From: Thalassotalea euphylliae
GTDB taxonomy: Bacteria > Pseudomonadota > Gammaproteobacteria > Enterobacterales > Alteromonadaceae
Reading direction: 5' to 3'
DNA: 64,000 nucleotides
Assembly: GCF_003390335.1 (NCBI RefSeq)
Contig: NZ_QUOU01000001.1
Location: 3,720,001 to 3,784,000, forward strand
Positions 43,681-52,808 of the stretch are shown here, in pieces. The number at the start of each line of letters is the position of its first letter. The first letter of the stretch is position 1. The notes beneath the pieces were generated by a model. That model did no database searches and was not told the DNA's origin. It was given only the letters and a program-made list of their open reading frames with translations. A program made the position numbers and the translations under genes.

Positions 43681-45027
43681 TTACACCGTTGCCTCGATAC
43701 CTGCTTTTTGATTAGCCTTTGGCACTGTTTGGTCGTTCGGTGCCGTTGAATAAATAAAAACCAAGATCGGCGCTTCACATTCTTCCTGCAATTGGCTTAA
43801 TGCCTCTAAATTCGCTTGAGTAAGCACAGAGTTTTGAGTCAGTAAGCATTGATCTAATCGATCAAATACATCTTGTGCTAGCACTTGCCCTTGGCGCAAT
43901 TGCCCGATGGTACGAGGTAACTCATAGTGATGCTCAGCCAATGACTGGCATAACATTTTCTCCGCTTCTTGAATGAGCTTATGGCTAAAGTACTGTCGCA
44001 TCAGCGGGGTTAACGATTTAAACGCCGCTACAGGGTGATGTAACTCACCATCAATTTGCCCACAAATATACAAGTCGAGAAAGACCACCAGAGAAAGTAT
44101 TTTAGCGGCCGCAGCCAGTGCAGTGTTGTCTTGTTGAAAGAGTTCGATATCGTCCAGCTGGCAGTGCTCGCTCCCCCAAACAAAATAAGCATTGCTGATA
44201 ATTTTTGCGCTAGCAACAAGCATTGGCGTATCAAATAAAATATCACTGCTTAACTGAGGAAGGCGCTGCCAAATATGCAGCTGTTGCGGTTTTAACGCTA
44301 ACAGCGGTAACCCTGACAAGTTAGCATCTTGCTCGGTAAGGGCAATGCGATAGAACAGGCCAGCTAAGTAAATTGTTGTCGTAAACTCAAGCGGCAATGC
44401 CATTCGCTCAGCCAATACTTTTGCTTGGCGAGCAATGCGATTGGCATGTCCTAAGTTGTCTTGAGTGTGGCTAGCCACCAAGTTCGCCGACAGGTTAATC
44501 AAATCGTTATGCGAGCTAACCAAACGCTCGGTTTGTTGCTGCGACTGTTCATTAGTCGACAACATCATAGTGTTTAGCAGCTCATTGGCTTCACTCTTAT
44601 CTTTGAGGTATTGGTTTTTCCGCTTGAGCTTTTTCACTGCCAAGGCGCGCTTATTTTCTTGCTTTAACTCATTGATTAGGCGCTCAAGGGTGGTGACTAA
44701 GTCGTCATTGCTCCACGGTTTACCTAGGTAAGCTTGTACATGCCCATGGTTAATTGCCGCTTGAGCCATTTCAGCATCCGCATAGCCAGTTAAAATAACG
44801 CGACGTGATTTAGGACTGATGTCATAAATCTTTGCCATTAACTCCACACCATTTAATTCAGGCATTTTCATATCGCTCAGTACAACATGGGTTGGCGACT
44901 CTTTGAAAAATGCCAGTGCTTTTTGCGGATCTGTAAAACCGTGAACGCGGTAATGTTTGACCAACAACCGTGTCAGTGCTTTTACAATCTCCTGCTCATC
45001 GTCGACAATTAAAATTGACGGCTTCAT
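43681..45027 (-). CDS. Response regulator with degenerate HD-GYP-like output domain
   Basis: A 448-residue protein. Residues 1-120 are a receiver: D-D-E near 9-11, phosphoacceptor Asp52 in L-S-D-M-K-M-P, and the conserved Lys in G-K-P-W near 103. A coiled coil (about 115-165) leads to an HDOD/HD-GYP-like helical domain (L-G-H-A-N-R-I-A-R-Q-A near 196-206). The metal-binding H-D doublet expected after the A-x-L-F segment is replaced by Y-R, and no G-Y-P motif is visible, so phosphodiesterase activity is unlikely. The receiver resembles the first receiver of the hybrid kinase at 58 kb. It is the last minus-strand gene of the exopolysaccharide region, 51 bp after a glycosyltransferase, and could be a c-di-GMP or protein-binding output. 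Confidence 0.78.
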   Translation of the reverse strand: MKPSILIVDDEQEIVKALTRLLVKHYRVHGFTDPQKALAFFKESPTHVVLSDMKMPELNGVELMAKIYDISPKSRRVILTGYADAEMAQAAINHGHVQAYLGKPWSNDDLVTTLERLINELKQENKRALAVKKLKRKNQYLKDKSEANELLNTMMLSTNEQSQQQTERLVSSHNDLINLSANLVASHTQDNLGHANRIARQAKVLAERMALPLEFTTTIYLAGLFYRIALTEQDANLSGLPLLALKPQQLHIWQRLPQLSSDILFDTPMLVASAKIISNAYFVWGSEHCQLDDIELFQQDNTALAAAAKILSLVVFLDLYICGQIDGELHHPVAAFKSLTPLMRQYFSHKLIQEAEKMLCQSLAEHHYELPRTIGQLRQGQVLAQDVFDRLDQCLLTQNSVLTQANLEALSQLQEECEAPILVFIYSTAPNDQTVPKANQKAGIEATV

Positions 45028-45078
45028 GATGATTACTCTCCCTTAACTCTACAAACAAGTATTACTAACAATCAGGCG

Positions 45079-46383
45079 TTAGCGCGAAAACAGCAAATAC
45101 TCGCTTACCTGTTCAGCCCTGCGCTGCCAAGAGGCTTGTTTGACACTTGCCACGCGCGATTTAACTTCTGCAACGCTCGAACGTCGGCTTGCAAGTACTA
45201 TCGACCTCGCAAAACTTTGTTGCTCACTCGCCACTTCCACCAAGTGCTGATATTCAGCCAACGCATTGAAGTAAGTACTCGCGATTGGCGTGCCACTGGC
45301 TAAATACTCCCGCAGTTTTAGCGGATTACACATGCGAATTTGTTGGCTGTTTTTAAATGGCAACATCGCCACTTGCCAATGCTGTATATACTGTGGCAAG
45401 CATTCGTGTGGCTTTGCCTCCAGAAAGTGAATATTCTTGTATTTTGTCAGTAAACTTACATCGCATTCGATATTACCTATTAGCACAAAATTCCAATTAG
45501 GCAACGTCTCTGCACTTTGCGCCAATAGTGATTGATCTAGCCACTGTGACACACTGCCATAAAAACCCGCTATCGGTTTGCCCATAGGCAAATCGCGTGG
45601 CCACACCTTATCAAGTCCTCTTTTACCGCTCGCCACCTTGGGCGATTGAAAAAGCTGACAATCAACACCGTGTGGAATTACGACCGTTTTTTGCTGTGGT
45701 AATTTACTCACCAGCGGCTGACTTGCTGCAAATACCGTGCTGGCGCGTTCGCATAACTCTTGCTCCTTGGTGACAACAAAATCATGGTCAACCCCAGCCA
45801 GCGCGCTAAAATCGTCACCGCAGTAGTACACGCAGTCACAATCAAATTGCTTGCGCTCAAACAAAGATAAATAATCGACCGCGGTCGGTAACGACGCCCA
45901 AACAATGGGTTTGCCACTGAGTTTTTTCATCGCCCGCCTCAATTGTTGCTTGAGTAACAATTTGTTGAGCCAAGCAAGTATCGGCTGATCTGTGCAAGGA
46001 AAGACTAGCGGGTTAATAACCGTAAACGTATACGACCCTTTTCCTTTTTGCTCGCCCTTGCCACTGGCAGCTTGAGTGCTGAAATCGTTATTGCTAGCCC
46101 TGTTATCTTGACCAGTGTGAGCTGCCATAGAATCAGCACTTTGGCCGAAAAACCGGGCTTTAAGCTTGCTCACAATACGCGTGAGATCACGCCAGTTAAA
46201 TCTGGGTTTGCGCAGCCCAATTGAATTTACCCAGACAATGTCGCGCTGCGTACTTAGTACTTTGACTAAGTGCTGTGTCGAGCTTGGGTGTGCTCCCCAG
46301 TCTTCGCCAAAAACAATCATAGGACGACTCGCAATCGGCTCATTACCACCTTGAGTGCAGTCATTATTTGCAGACTTATCCAT
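45079..46383 (-). CDS. Glycosyltransferase, GT-B fold, exopolysaccharide locus
   Basis: A 434-residue GT-B-type glycosyltransferase. An N-terminal acceptor-binding half has a long, low-complexity insert at about 75-115. The C-terminal half has a G-F-Y-G-S-V-S sugar-nucleotide loop and L-R-E-Y-L-A-S-G-T-P-I-A near 370, the usual E-x7-E/donor-binding region. No signal or membrane helix is present, so it acts on the cytoplasmic face of the membrane. It starts three bases after the acyltransferase stop codon and is the last gene of the seven-gene polysaccharide unit. By position it resembles SypN of Vibrio fischeri; the sugar it transfers is unknown. Confidence 0.82.
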   Translation of the reverse strand: MDKSANNDCTQGGNEPIASRPMIVFGEDWGAHPSSTQHLVKVLSTQRDIVWVNSIGLRKPRFNWRDLTRIVSKLKARFFGQSADSMAAHTGQDNRASNNDFSTQAASGKGEQKGKGSYTFTVINPLVFPCTDQPILAWLNKLLLKQQLRRAMKKLSGKPIVWASLPTAVDYLSLFERKQFDCDCVYYCGDDFSALAGVDHDFVVTKEQELCERASTVFAASQPLVSKLPQQKTVVIPHGVDCQLFQSPKVASGKRGLDKVWPRDLPMGKPIAGFYGSVSQWLDQSLLAQSAETLPNWNFVLIGNIECDVSLLTKYKNIHFLEAKPHECLPQYIQHWQVAMLPFKNSQQIRMCNPLKLREYLASGTPIASTYFNALAEYQHLVEVASEQQSFARSIVLASRRSSVAEVKSRVASVKQASWQRRAEQVSEYLLFSR

Positions 46384-46386
46384 GAG

Positions 46387-47121
46387 CTACTCCACTATCG
46401 ATTTTAACGACTTTAGCGACTTGACAACCTTTGCAGGGGAACCAGCGGCCAGCACATTCTCAGGTAAATCTTTGGTGACAACACTGCCAGCGGCAACAAT
46501 TGTGCCCTTGCCGATAGTAACGCCTGGCATCACTTTTACCCCTGTCGCCAGCCACACATCATCGTACAAAACGATATCGCCAATTTGATCATCGGTATCT
46601 GGCAACCCCTTCGCTCTTGCTTTAGCATCGACAGGGTGTCCCGGGTAACCCGCTAAATAGCAATCACCAGCAATACGCACATTGTTACCTATTACAATGT
46701 TTTGACCGACCGAAATAGACGTTCGCCAGCCAATACCCACATTATCGCCAACCACGAGCTTGGGAACGCGACGCCCTACTGCGCGGCCGCTAATTGTCGT
46801 CATCGCCGCGAGTCTGACACGATCCCCCATGTAGATATCTAAACTGCCAATAACCACAGGTAAGCCGCCGTACAAATAGAGTTGCTTGGGTTGATTGCTT
46901 AGCCGTGCTTTGAACATTGGCGTGTAATAAAGTACTCGCAATAAGTCCGCCAAGCATTGCTTCACCACCACATGCAGGTGATAGAGTAAGCTGAACACTA
47001 TCGGCACATTGGGCATTTCTAGCGCCTTTATTGTTCGCCAGCCGCGCTTAATAAGTTTGGCAAACCAACTATCACTGGTTTTTGCCCATTGTTTAGCGTA
47101 GTGAATACTAAAACTTTGCAT
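46387..47121 (-). CDS. Left-handed beta-helix acyltransferase (SypM-like)
   Basis: A 244-residue acyltransferase with hexapeptide repeats from about residue 85 onward (I-G-S-L-D-I, V-V-G-D-N-V-G-I-G, I-V-I-G-N-N-V-R-I-A-G, and M-P-G-V-T-I-G-K-G-T-I-V-A-A-G-S-V-V-T-K). A catalytic-type His occurs in G-Y-P-G-H-P-V-D. The N-terminal 80 residues are hydrophobic or amphipathic and may bind the membrane. It probably acetylates a sugar of the exopolysaccharide repeat or an intermediate. It is coupled to the downstream glycosyltransferase (3-bp gap) but separated from the upstream gene by 220 bp in which nothing is recognised. Confidence 0.85.
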   Translation of the reverse strand: MQSFSIHYAKQWAKTSDSWFAKLIKRGWRTIKALEMPNVPIVFSLLYHLHVVVKQCLADLLRVLYYTPMFKARLSNQPKQLYLYGGLPVVIGSLDIYMGDRVRLAAMTTISGRAVGRRVPKLVVGDNVGIGWRTSISVGQNIVIGNNVRIAGDCYLAGYPGHPVDAKARAKGLPDTDDQIGDIVLYDDVWLATGVKVMPGVTIGKGTIVAAGSVVTKDLPENVLAAGSPAKVVKSLKSLKSIVE

Positions 47122-47341
47122 ATCGCCTCCTACTGCCTAGCCCAACGCTTACTTTCAATACTGTTGAAAAATTCACACTGTGCTGCACTTTACTATCGAG
47201 TTGTTATTGCTTACTTTGCTTAGCTACTTTGCCTTACCCCTTTAGCTAATGCAGAAACCGAACCAATAAAAAAGACATTAAATAACAAACCCTTAAAAAC
47301 AATCACTGCAAAGCTATTGCAAAATGCAAGCGACTCGCTTC

Positions 47342-48472
47342 TTAAAATGACAGCGCCTTTGTGATCTGCGAATAACACTGGGTTGCTCGATAGTGTTTGC
47401 TTTTTAATCTCCCTTTGATGGCAATGCGATGACAGCCTTTCGGGTTGTGAATAAGCCTTGCCAAGCACTGGGCTAACGCAAGTGGTGATAAGGGTTGGTA
47501 TTTTGCGCAGTTTTTGCCATCCACCAGGGTTTTGTCCCAGTACGCACCATCACGTGGCAGCACGACAGCCAGTTTGGCGGCCAGTGCCTCTAAAATGGCT
47601 AGGCCAAAGGGTTCTTGCTCTGCCGTTGAAACAAAAATACTTGAACGAGCGCGCAGTTCAGCGAGGTTGTCCGGTTGCTCGAACAACCTAACGTTATCTG
47701 GGAGGTGCGCTTTTATTGCCTCAAGATCAATACACTTAGGCTCGCCAGCGGGTGGCTTGATGTAACAAACGTTGACGCTAAATTCAGTGAGTCGGTATGT
47801 CGTGCGCAGCACTTTTATCGCCTCAAGCAAGACGTCTAAACGCTTCCATTTCACCAGTGAGGCACTCCATAAAATCTCAACCTTTTTGCTGCGTTGGTGC
47901 ACCTTAATATCACTTCGTTCAATGGCATTGGTAAACTCTTCGATAGCAGAGGTCGGCACCGCTTTTTTCCCCACTATTGTGCTGTTCACAAATCTGGTTA
48001 TCGCCAGCTTAACCGTTGGCAGCGCGCTCGTGAGGGAAAAAATTCGCGTTGCCCTTGATAAGCCAAAGCCAGCAGATCGTGAATTGGGTACCGGGCCTTG
48101 TACTAACTGAACCAAATTGGATTGTTTACAACATTGTAATATCGCTAAAGCAAAGTCGACGGTTGGCCCCGACAAGCCAACAATACGTTCAAAGCCCCCC
48201 GCTTCTTTGTTAAGCCGCATTAGTTGCAAGGCATAGCACATGTGTTTGAGGTAAAACGGGATACCGTATTTTTTATCACGCAGCCAACTAGGTGTTGATA
48301 GTTGGTAGCAATGCACAGCTTCACCTTGCCAAGTTGCCACATCATTGGTGGTAACCCAAACTTCGATATCGCGTGGTAATTGAGCTAGCAAGCGCTTGGC
48401 GACTTGTTTTGAACCACCAAAATACGCCACCGGATCAAACACTAACATGCGTTTTTTTGAGACCACTTCCAT
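47342..48472 (-). CDS. GT4-type glycosyltransferase (SypJ-like position)
   Basis: A 376-residue glycosyltransferase. The start at ATG 48472 follows GGAGG six bases upstream; the frame could open at a GTG four codons earlier. The N-terminal half has F-G-G-S-K-Q-V-A, and the C-terminal half has E-I-L-W-S-A-S-L-V-K-W-K-R-L-D-V-L and the GT4 signature E-Q-E-P-F-G-L-A-I-L-E-A-L-A-A-K near 300. It adds a sugar to a lipid-linked intermediate on the cytoplasmic face. It is 24 bp downstream of another GT4 enzyme in the same direction. Confidence 0.86.
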   Translation of the reverse strand: MEVVSKKRMLVFDPVAYFGGSKQVAKRLLAQLPRDIEVWVTTNDVATWQGEAVHCYQLSTPSWLRDKKYGIPFYLKHMCYALQLMRLNKEAGGFERIVGLSGPTVDFALAILQCCKQSNLVQLVQGPVPNSRSAGFGLSRATRIFSLTSALPTVKLAITRFVNSTIVGKKAVPTSAIEEFTNAIERSDIKVHQRSKKVEILWSASLVKWKRLDVLLEAIKVLRTTYRLTEFSVNVCYIKPPAGEPKCIDLEAIKAHLPDNVRLFEQPDNLAELRARSSIFVSTAEQEPFGLAILEALAAKLAVVLPRDGAYWDKTLVDGKNCAKYQPLSPLALAQCLARLIHNPKGCHRIAIKGRLKSKHYRATQCYSQITKALSF

Positions 48473-48496
48473 CACAACCTCCACTTCTGTCGCTAG

Positions 48497-49825
48497 TTAT
48501 TTTGCTGTTGCTTGCAGCACACCAAGATGTTTTAAACCTGTTAGTAACTTGCTGCACAGTCGTGATACCAGCGCACTCGTCATTTGTGAGATTTGATAAC
48601 GCACTAACCACACCAGGCTTTTTTGGCTGCCACGGGTGAGAACGTCTTGATAACACGCATCAAGCTGTTGAAATTGCTGTTGGCAGCTAAACGATTGGGC
48701 GATGTGGCGCTGGGCCTCAGTCGCAAAGCGCTTGAAGCGCTGCGGGTGACGCTCTAATTCGCTCATTGCCCTCGCTAGGGCGTCAACACTTCCGGCTGGT
48801 ACCAAGCGCGCACTGACATTGTTTTGGTAGATTTCATTAACGCCGGGCACATCAGTGGTGATCACAGGCATACCTGCCAAGCTTGCTTCTGCCAAGGTTA
48901 GCCCGAACACTTCTTCATCCGGCACCGACACAAAGCAGTCAGCATTGCCACCATACAGAGCCGCAACGTCTTGCTGCTCACCCAAAAAGTAAACGTGCTC
49001 GGTAAGCCCTAACGATTCCACTTGCATTTGTAGGCGCAGCTTTTCTTCGCCTTCTCCCACTATGGCCAGTTTTACTTTGTGGCCCTTAGATTGTTGGCAG
49101 GGCGATTGTTGGCTAGACAGCTGTGCAACAGCCGCAATGAGCGTGGCAACACCTTTGCGTGCGATCAGCGAGCCAACAAACAGTAGTACGGTATCATTTT
49201 GCCTGGCACCAACGAGTGCGCGCAGATCCTTGGGACGATTAGAAACCGCGCGTTGCTGCTCAACGCCATTGTAAATAACGCTCATCGCACTGTGATTAGG
49301 CTCAGTGCGACTAAAAACTTGGATAACCGACTGGCTCACACCGATGGTGTGATCAGCGCCAGCAAAGACCAACGCCAAGCGATCAAAATATTGGTAGCGA
49401 GCATGTAAATGCAGTACTAACGGCACCTTGAGCCACTTACACACAACGGACAACCACTGGCAAGGTGCGCCATTATTGCAGTGAACCAAAGCAATATTGT
49501 GCTTAGTGATAAGCTTCCTCGCCGTTAATAGCTGATTGATAAATGCTATTACCTGCCACTTTGGCTCAAGCCAATACCCCAAGCAAACCATGGGCTGACA
49601 AACAACTTCGATACCTAACTGCTCAGCTTGGTCTGCCAACACTTGGCTGTTACACCAAAGCACAGGCTGATAACCCTGTTGCTGCGCATTGTTGATGACA
49701 TCTAGCAAGACAATCTCACTGCCACGCAGCCAGTTATCGCCAAAATGAACATACAATACGCGTGTTGTTTGTTGCTCATTGGCGTGATTTAGAGCTCTAA
49801 TATGTTCGCTGTTAACATGTGTCAT
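48497..49825 (-). CDS. GT4-type glycosyltransferase (SypI-like position)
   Basis: A 442-residue enzyme, starting at ATG 49825 with GAGGTAGG just upstream rather than at the earlier in-frame GTG. The donor-binding half has L-F-V-G-S-L-I-A-R-K-G-V near 220 and the family signature D-E-E-V-F-G-L-T-L-A-E-A-S-L-A-G-M-P-V-I-T-T. Retaining GT4 glycosyltransferases of this form build polysaccharide repeat units. It is followed closely by a second GT4 gene; the 182-bp gap upstream contains a run of short repeats without a clear function. Confidence 0.87.
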   Translation of the reverse strand: MTHVNSEHIRALNHANEQQTTRVLYVHFGDNWLRGSEIVLLDVINNAQQQGYQPVLWCNSQVLADQAEQLGIEVVCQPMVCLGYWLEPKWQVIAFINQLLTARKLITKHNIALVHCNNGAPCQWLSVVCKWLKVPLVLHLHARYQYFDRLALVFAGADHTIGVSQSVIQVFSRTEPNHSAMSVIYNGVEQQRAVSNRPKDLRALVGARQNDTVLLFVGSLIARKGVATLIAAVAQLSSQQSPCQQSKGHKVKLAIVGEGEEKLRLQMQVESLGLTEHVYFLGEQQDVAALYGGNADCFVSVPDEEVFGLTLAEASLAGMPVITTDVPGVNEIYQNNVSARLVPAGSVDALARAMSELERHPQRFKRFATEAQRHIAQSFSCQQQFQQLDACYQDVLTRGSQKSLVWLVRYQISQMTSALVSRLCSKLLTGLKHLGVLQATAK

Positions 49826-50007
49826 ACCTACCTCAGCCACTAATCTGGTTCTATTCGCTGCTGTAAGCTATTTGGAGCACTCAGCTTTGAGCAAGCGATA
49901 ACTAGCTTTGAGCAAGTGCCGAACCAAGTACACACCAAGTTTGATAAGTGACTGTTAACTATAAATAAGATAGGAAGTTTCAGAATATTTAAAGGAGGAA
50001 CTGCGGG

Positions 50008-51408
50008 CTAGTATTTGCGATTTGCAACTTGCAAATAGGGATGTACAGGCTTGTCACTGCACTTTGCAAATTGCTGCTCAGTAAATTTATTTAATGCGAT
50101 GACTAAGGCCACTTGCAGGTAAATGGGCCAAATAAACCCTTGCGTCAGGAATGTACCTGAGATCACAAAGCCGGCAATGCCCGCTGGCGCCGCGCACACC
50201 ACCACGCGGATCATGGGTGCCAGCAGCATTTTTCGCGCGTCATTAACTAACCGCCAACTGACGAGAAAAGTAGAGACCACCAAACAAATAAACAGCAACA
50301 AACCAACGAATCCGGTTTCTGCTAGTACGCCAAACCAAGTAGAGTGAACCGCGTGGTTTAGCCCGTCCCAATGGGTGCTGTAAAAGAAATAGTTAAAGTA
50401 GAAATTGCTAATCCCCACACCGGCAATGGGGTTGTCGAGCGCCATATTCCACGCGGCTTGCCACGCGTACAATCGCCCCATCGCCGATTCGTCTATGCCC
50501 TCTTCCGCCGCACCACCCGAAGAGCGTTCACTGATACCAGCAACGGCAAAGAGTACAACTAAAGCCACTGCACCACCGCCAAAGAGCAGCACTTTTGACT
50601 TTATTCTTTGATAGGCAAATAGCCCCACCACCGCCACTAGCCCCAAGAGACCACCGCGGCTTTGCGTTGCCAACAGCGCAAAAACAAGCACGATAAAGAT
50701 AACCGCACCAAGCAGACGCTCTGATCGCGACAGCCCTTTTTCAAGCGCAGCGCCAATGGCAAACGCCATCGGGTATAACAGTACCAACGCCAAATCATTT
50801 GGATCGCCCAGTAATGAACCAATATCACGGCCAATAGTGACGCGAGTGCCTTCCACTAAGCCAATACCATTGGCTTTGTTCAACAGTGCAACAACCGCAA
50901 CACAAGTCCCGGCTAGCAAGTAAATCCGGCAGGCGTTCACAAAGTGAGACTCGTCACGCATCATCCAAGCGATAACAAAGGTCATCAGAATAATTTTACT
51001 GTAAGTACCTGACCATGAATTCATTGCCACGCCAACGTTCGCTGAAAATGGTAAAGCAAAGGTCACCAGCACAAAAAATGCCATCAAGTAAGTAAATTGG
51101 CGACACCAATAAGGCGCTAAATTTTGAATCACTACCAAGCGCAGGAAAATGACCATTAATGCCCCTAAGGCAAACAACTGCGGTAATTTGAGCGGTGAAA
51201 GCATGGGAAACACTTCGTGTATGCGAAAAAACGAGCACACCACAAAGCCCAGTACAACATAAAAAGAGAAGCGCACCACACCCCAGATAACAAACGGCAG
51301 TAAGCCAATGGCAACCAGTAATACGGGGTGCGGAAAAAAGTACAAGGCAGCGCCGGCAACGACAAACAACAGACCAAATAACGAAGTGTTTAAAACAGAC
51401 CAAACCAT
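50008..51408 (-). CDS. O-antigen ligase/polymerase family membrane protein (SypL-like)
   Basis: A 466-residue polytopic protein with about eleven hydrophobic helices and a large periplasmic loop. The Wzy_C/WaaL signature Q-S-R-G-G is present near 248-252, and G-V-G-I-S-N-F follows in the loop near 330, as in O-antigen ligases. It should polymerise or ligate lipid-linked repeat units in the periplasm. Its start overlaps the flippase gene by 19 bp, implying coupled translation; GAGGTG lies five bases before the ATG. Confidence 0.88.
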   Translation of the reverse strand: MVWSVLNTSLFGLLFVVAGAALYFFPHPVLLVAIGLLPFVIWGVVRFSFYVVLGFVVCSFFRIHEVFPMLSPLKLPQLFALGALMVIFLRLVVIQNLAPYWCRQFTYLMAFFVLVTFALPFSANVGVAMNSWSGTYSKIILMTFVIAWMMRDESHFVNACRIYLLAGTCVAVVALLNKANGIGLVEGTRVTIGRDIGSLLGDPNDLALVLLYPMAFAIGAALEKGLSRSERLLGAVIFIVLVFALLATQSRGGLLGLVAVVGLFAYQRIKSKVLLFGGGAVALVVLFAVAGISERSSGGAAEEGIDESAMGRLYAWQAAWNMALDNPIAGVGISNFYFNYFFYSTHWDGLNHAVHSTWFGVLAETGFVGLLLFICLVVSTFLVSWRLVNDARKMLLAPMIRVVVCAAPAGIAGFVISGTFLTQGFIWPIYLQVALVIALNKFTEQQFAKCSDKPVHPYLQVANRKY

Positions 51409-52727
51409 GGTGACACCTCGATAAATTGACCCACTAAACTGGCCATTAACGCCCCGACAATCGCCAAATTAAAGTGAGTGAAGCGGTATGGTAAATACAA
51501 ACGGCGCTGGCTCCAGCAATAAAACAACAAGGCACGTACGCTGTAAGCAACAACCAAGGCTGCGAGTGCGCCGTTGACAAAAAATTCGGGAATAAGTAAC
51601 ACAAGTAAGATAGCGCCAATAGCAGAGGCAATCAGATTGATATGCATTTGACGCTGACTATCGGCATCGACATAGCAGCCTAGGTTAAGCAGCTCACCGA
51701 CCAATTTGAGTGCCATACACAGTAGTAGCCAAGGTAGTAGCAGTACCGCGCCGTGATAGCTTGGTGGCGTTAGCCAGCGGATCAAATTAGGTCCAATAAG
51801 CCCAAGCAGACCACAACAAACAATCGCTAGTACCGCCCCTAGCATGGCAAAGCGGGCATTGACTGTGGTACCGTTGTCCGCTTTTAGCACGCTAAAGCGC
51901 TTTGGATACCACCACAGCGTAAATGGCTGGATCAATAGCGTAGGCACTAGCGCGAACTTTAACGCAATCGCATAGGTGGCAATATCTGCGGCGCTAAAAT
52001 GTTCTGCCAGCAGCCAGCGATCCATGCCAGATAACGCAAAAGTCGCCACGCCACCGATAAAAATAGGCCAACCGTAGTTAAGGATGGCGACCAAATGCTC
52101 GCGACTAATCGATAAACCAGTTTCTTTGATTTGAATCGCACTTAGCCAGAGCGCAATCACTAAAGAAGAAACGGCACCAGAAGCTAAAATACTCTTCACA
52201 CCCCAGCCTTGTGCTAACCAATAAAATGATAAGCCCACTTGAATGATCACCTTCACCATAGTGACAGCGAAAAACAGTCGAGCGCGACTGGTGATTCTCA
52301 ACCAAGCTAACGGCACATTGATAATACCGCCCAGCGCCAGTGCAATCCCCAACAAATAAACTTCTTCACCTTGGATATGGTCTGGCAGCAAACTGGCAAG
52401 TTGATCACAATAAACATGAAACACCAGATAAGCTAAACAGCCAATCACCAAAGCAATAAGTAAACACTCACCTGCATGTATGCGCTTTTGTTTATCGCCA
52501 TCAGCGAGTCCAACAAAGCGATACAAAGCTTCGACTAAACCAAAGCCGAGAAAAATAGAAAACACATTAGCAACCACCACCAGCACCTCTAAACAACCAT
52601 AGTCGTTGGGCGACAAATAGTGGGTGTAAACCGGCAGCATCAGCAGCGAGATGCCCTTCATTAAAAAAATGGCTAAGCCATACAGGGCAGAATCGCTAAG
52701 TAAGCTTTTCACTTGTCGAGATAACAT
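51390..52727 (-). CDS. Polysaccharide flippase, Wzx/MurJ-type (SypK-like)
   Basis: A 445-residue membrane protein with 12-14 predicted helices of the MOP exporter superfamily polysaccharide-transport group. The N-terminus (F-L-M-K-G-I-S-L-L-M-L-P-V-Y-T-H-Y-L-S-P-x-D-Y-G) is the typical first helix and loop of this family. It flips undecaprenol-linked repeat units to the periplasm. It is encoded just before and overlapping the polymerase/ligase gene, a common Wzx-Wzy pairing. Confidence 0.9.
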   Translation of the reverse strand: MLSRQVKSLLSDSALYGLAIFLMKGISLLMLPVYTHYLSPNDYGCLEVLVVVANVFSIFLGFGLVEALYRFVGLADGDKQKRIHAGECLLIALVIGCLAYLVFHVYCDQLASLLPDHIQGEEVYLLGIALALGGIINVPLAWLRITSRARLFFAVTMVKVIIQVGLSFYWLAQGWGVKSILASGAVSSLVIALWLSAIQIKETGLSISREHLVAILNYGWPIFIGGVATFALSGMDRWLLAEHFSAADIATYAIALKFALVPTLLIQPFTLWWYPKRFSVLKADNGTTVNARFAMLGAVLAIVCCGLLGLIGPNLIRWLTPPSYHGAVLLLPWLLLCMALKLVGELLNLGCYVDADSQRQMHINLIASAIGAILLVLLIPEFFVNGALAALVVAYSVRALLFYCWSQRRLYLPYRFTHFNLAIVGALMASLVGQFIEVSPWFGLF

Positions 52728-52808
52728 TTGATTGGCCTCCTACTGCTAATGCTAACGAATCAATAGTTGCAACCTAAAAGCGCGCTACTTAACCACCTGA
52801 GCGTTTAC

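Noticed and set aside
47220..47468. Short minus-strand frame between the acyltransferase and glycosyltransferase genes
   Set aside because: It overlaps the end of the GT4 gene in another frame and has no family features or good start; the gap is left unassigned.
50021..50036. TTTGCAACTTGCAAAT palindrome resembling the repeats at 53942
   Set aside because: It lies in the last codons of the polymerase/ligase gene and encodes plausible residues, so it is probably chance.
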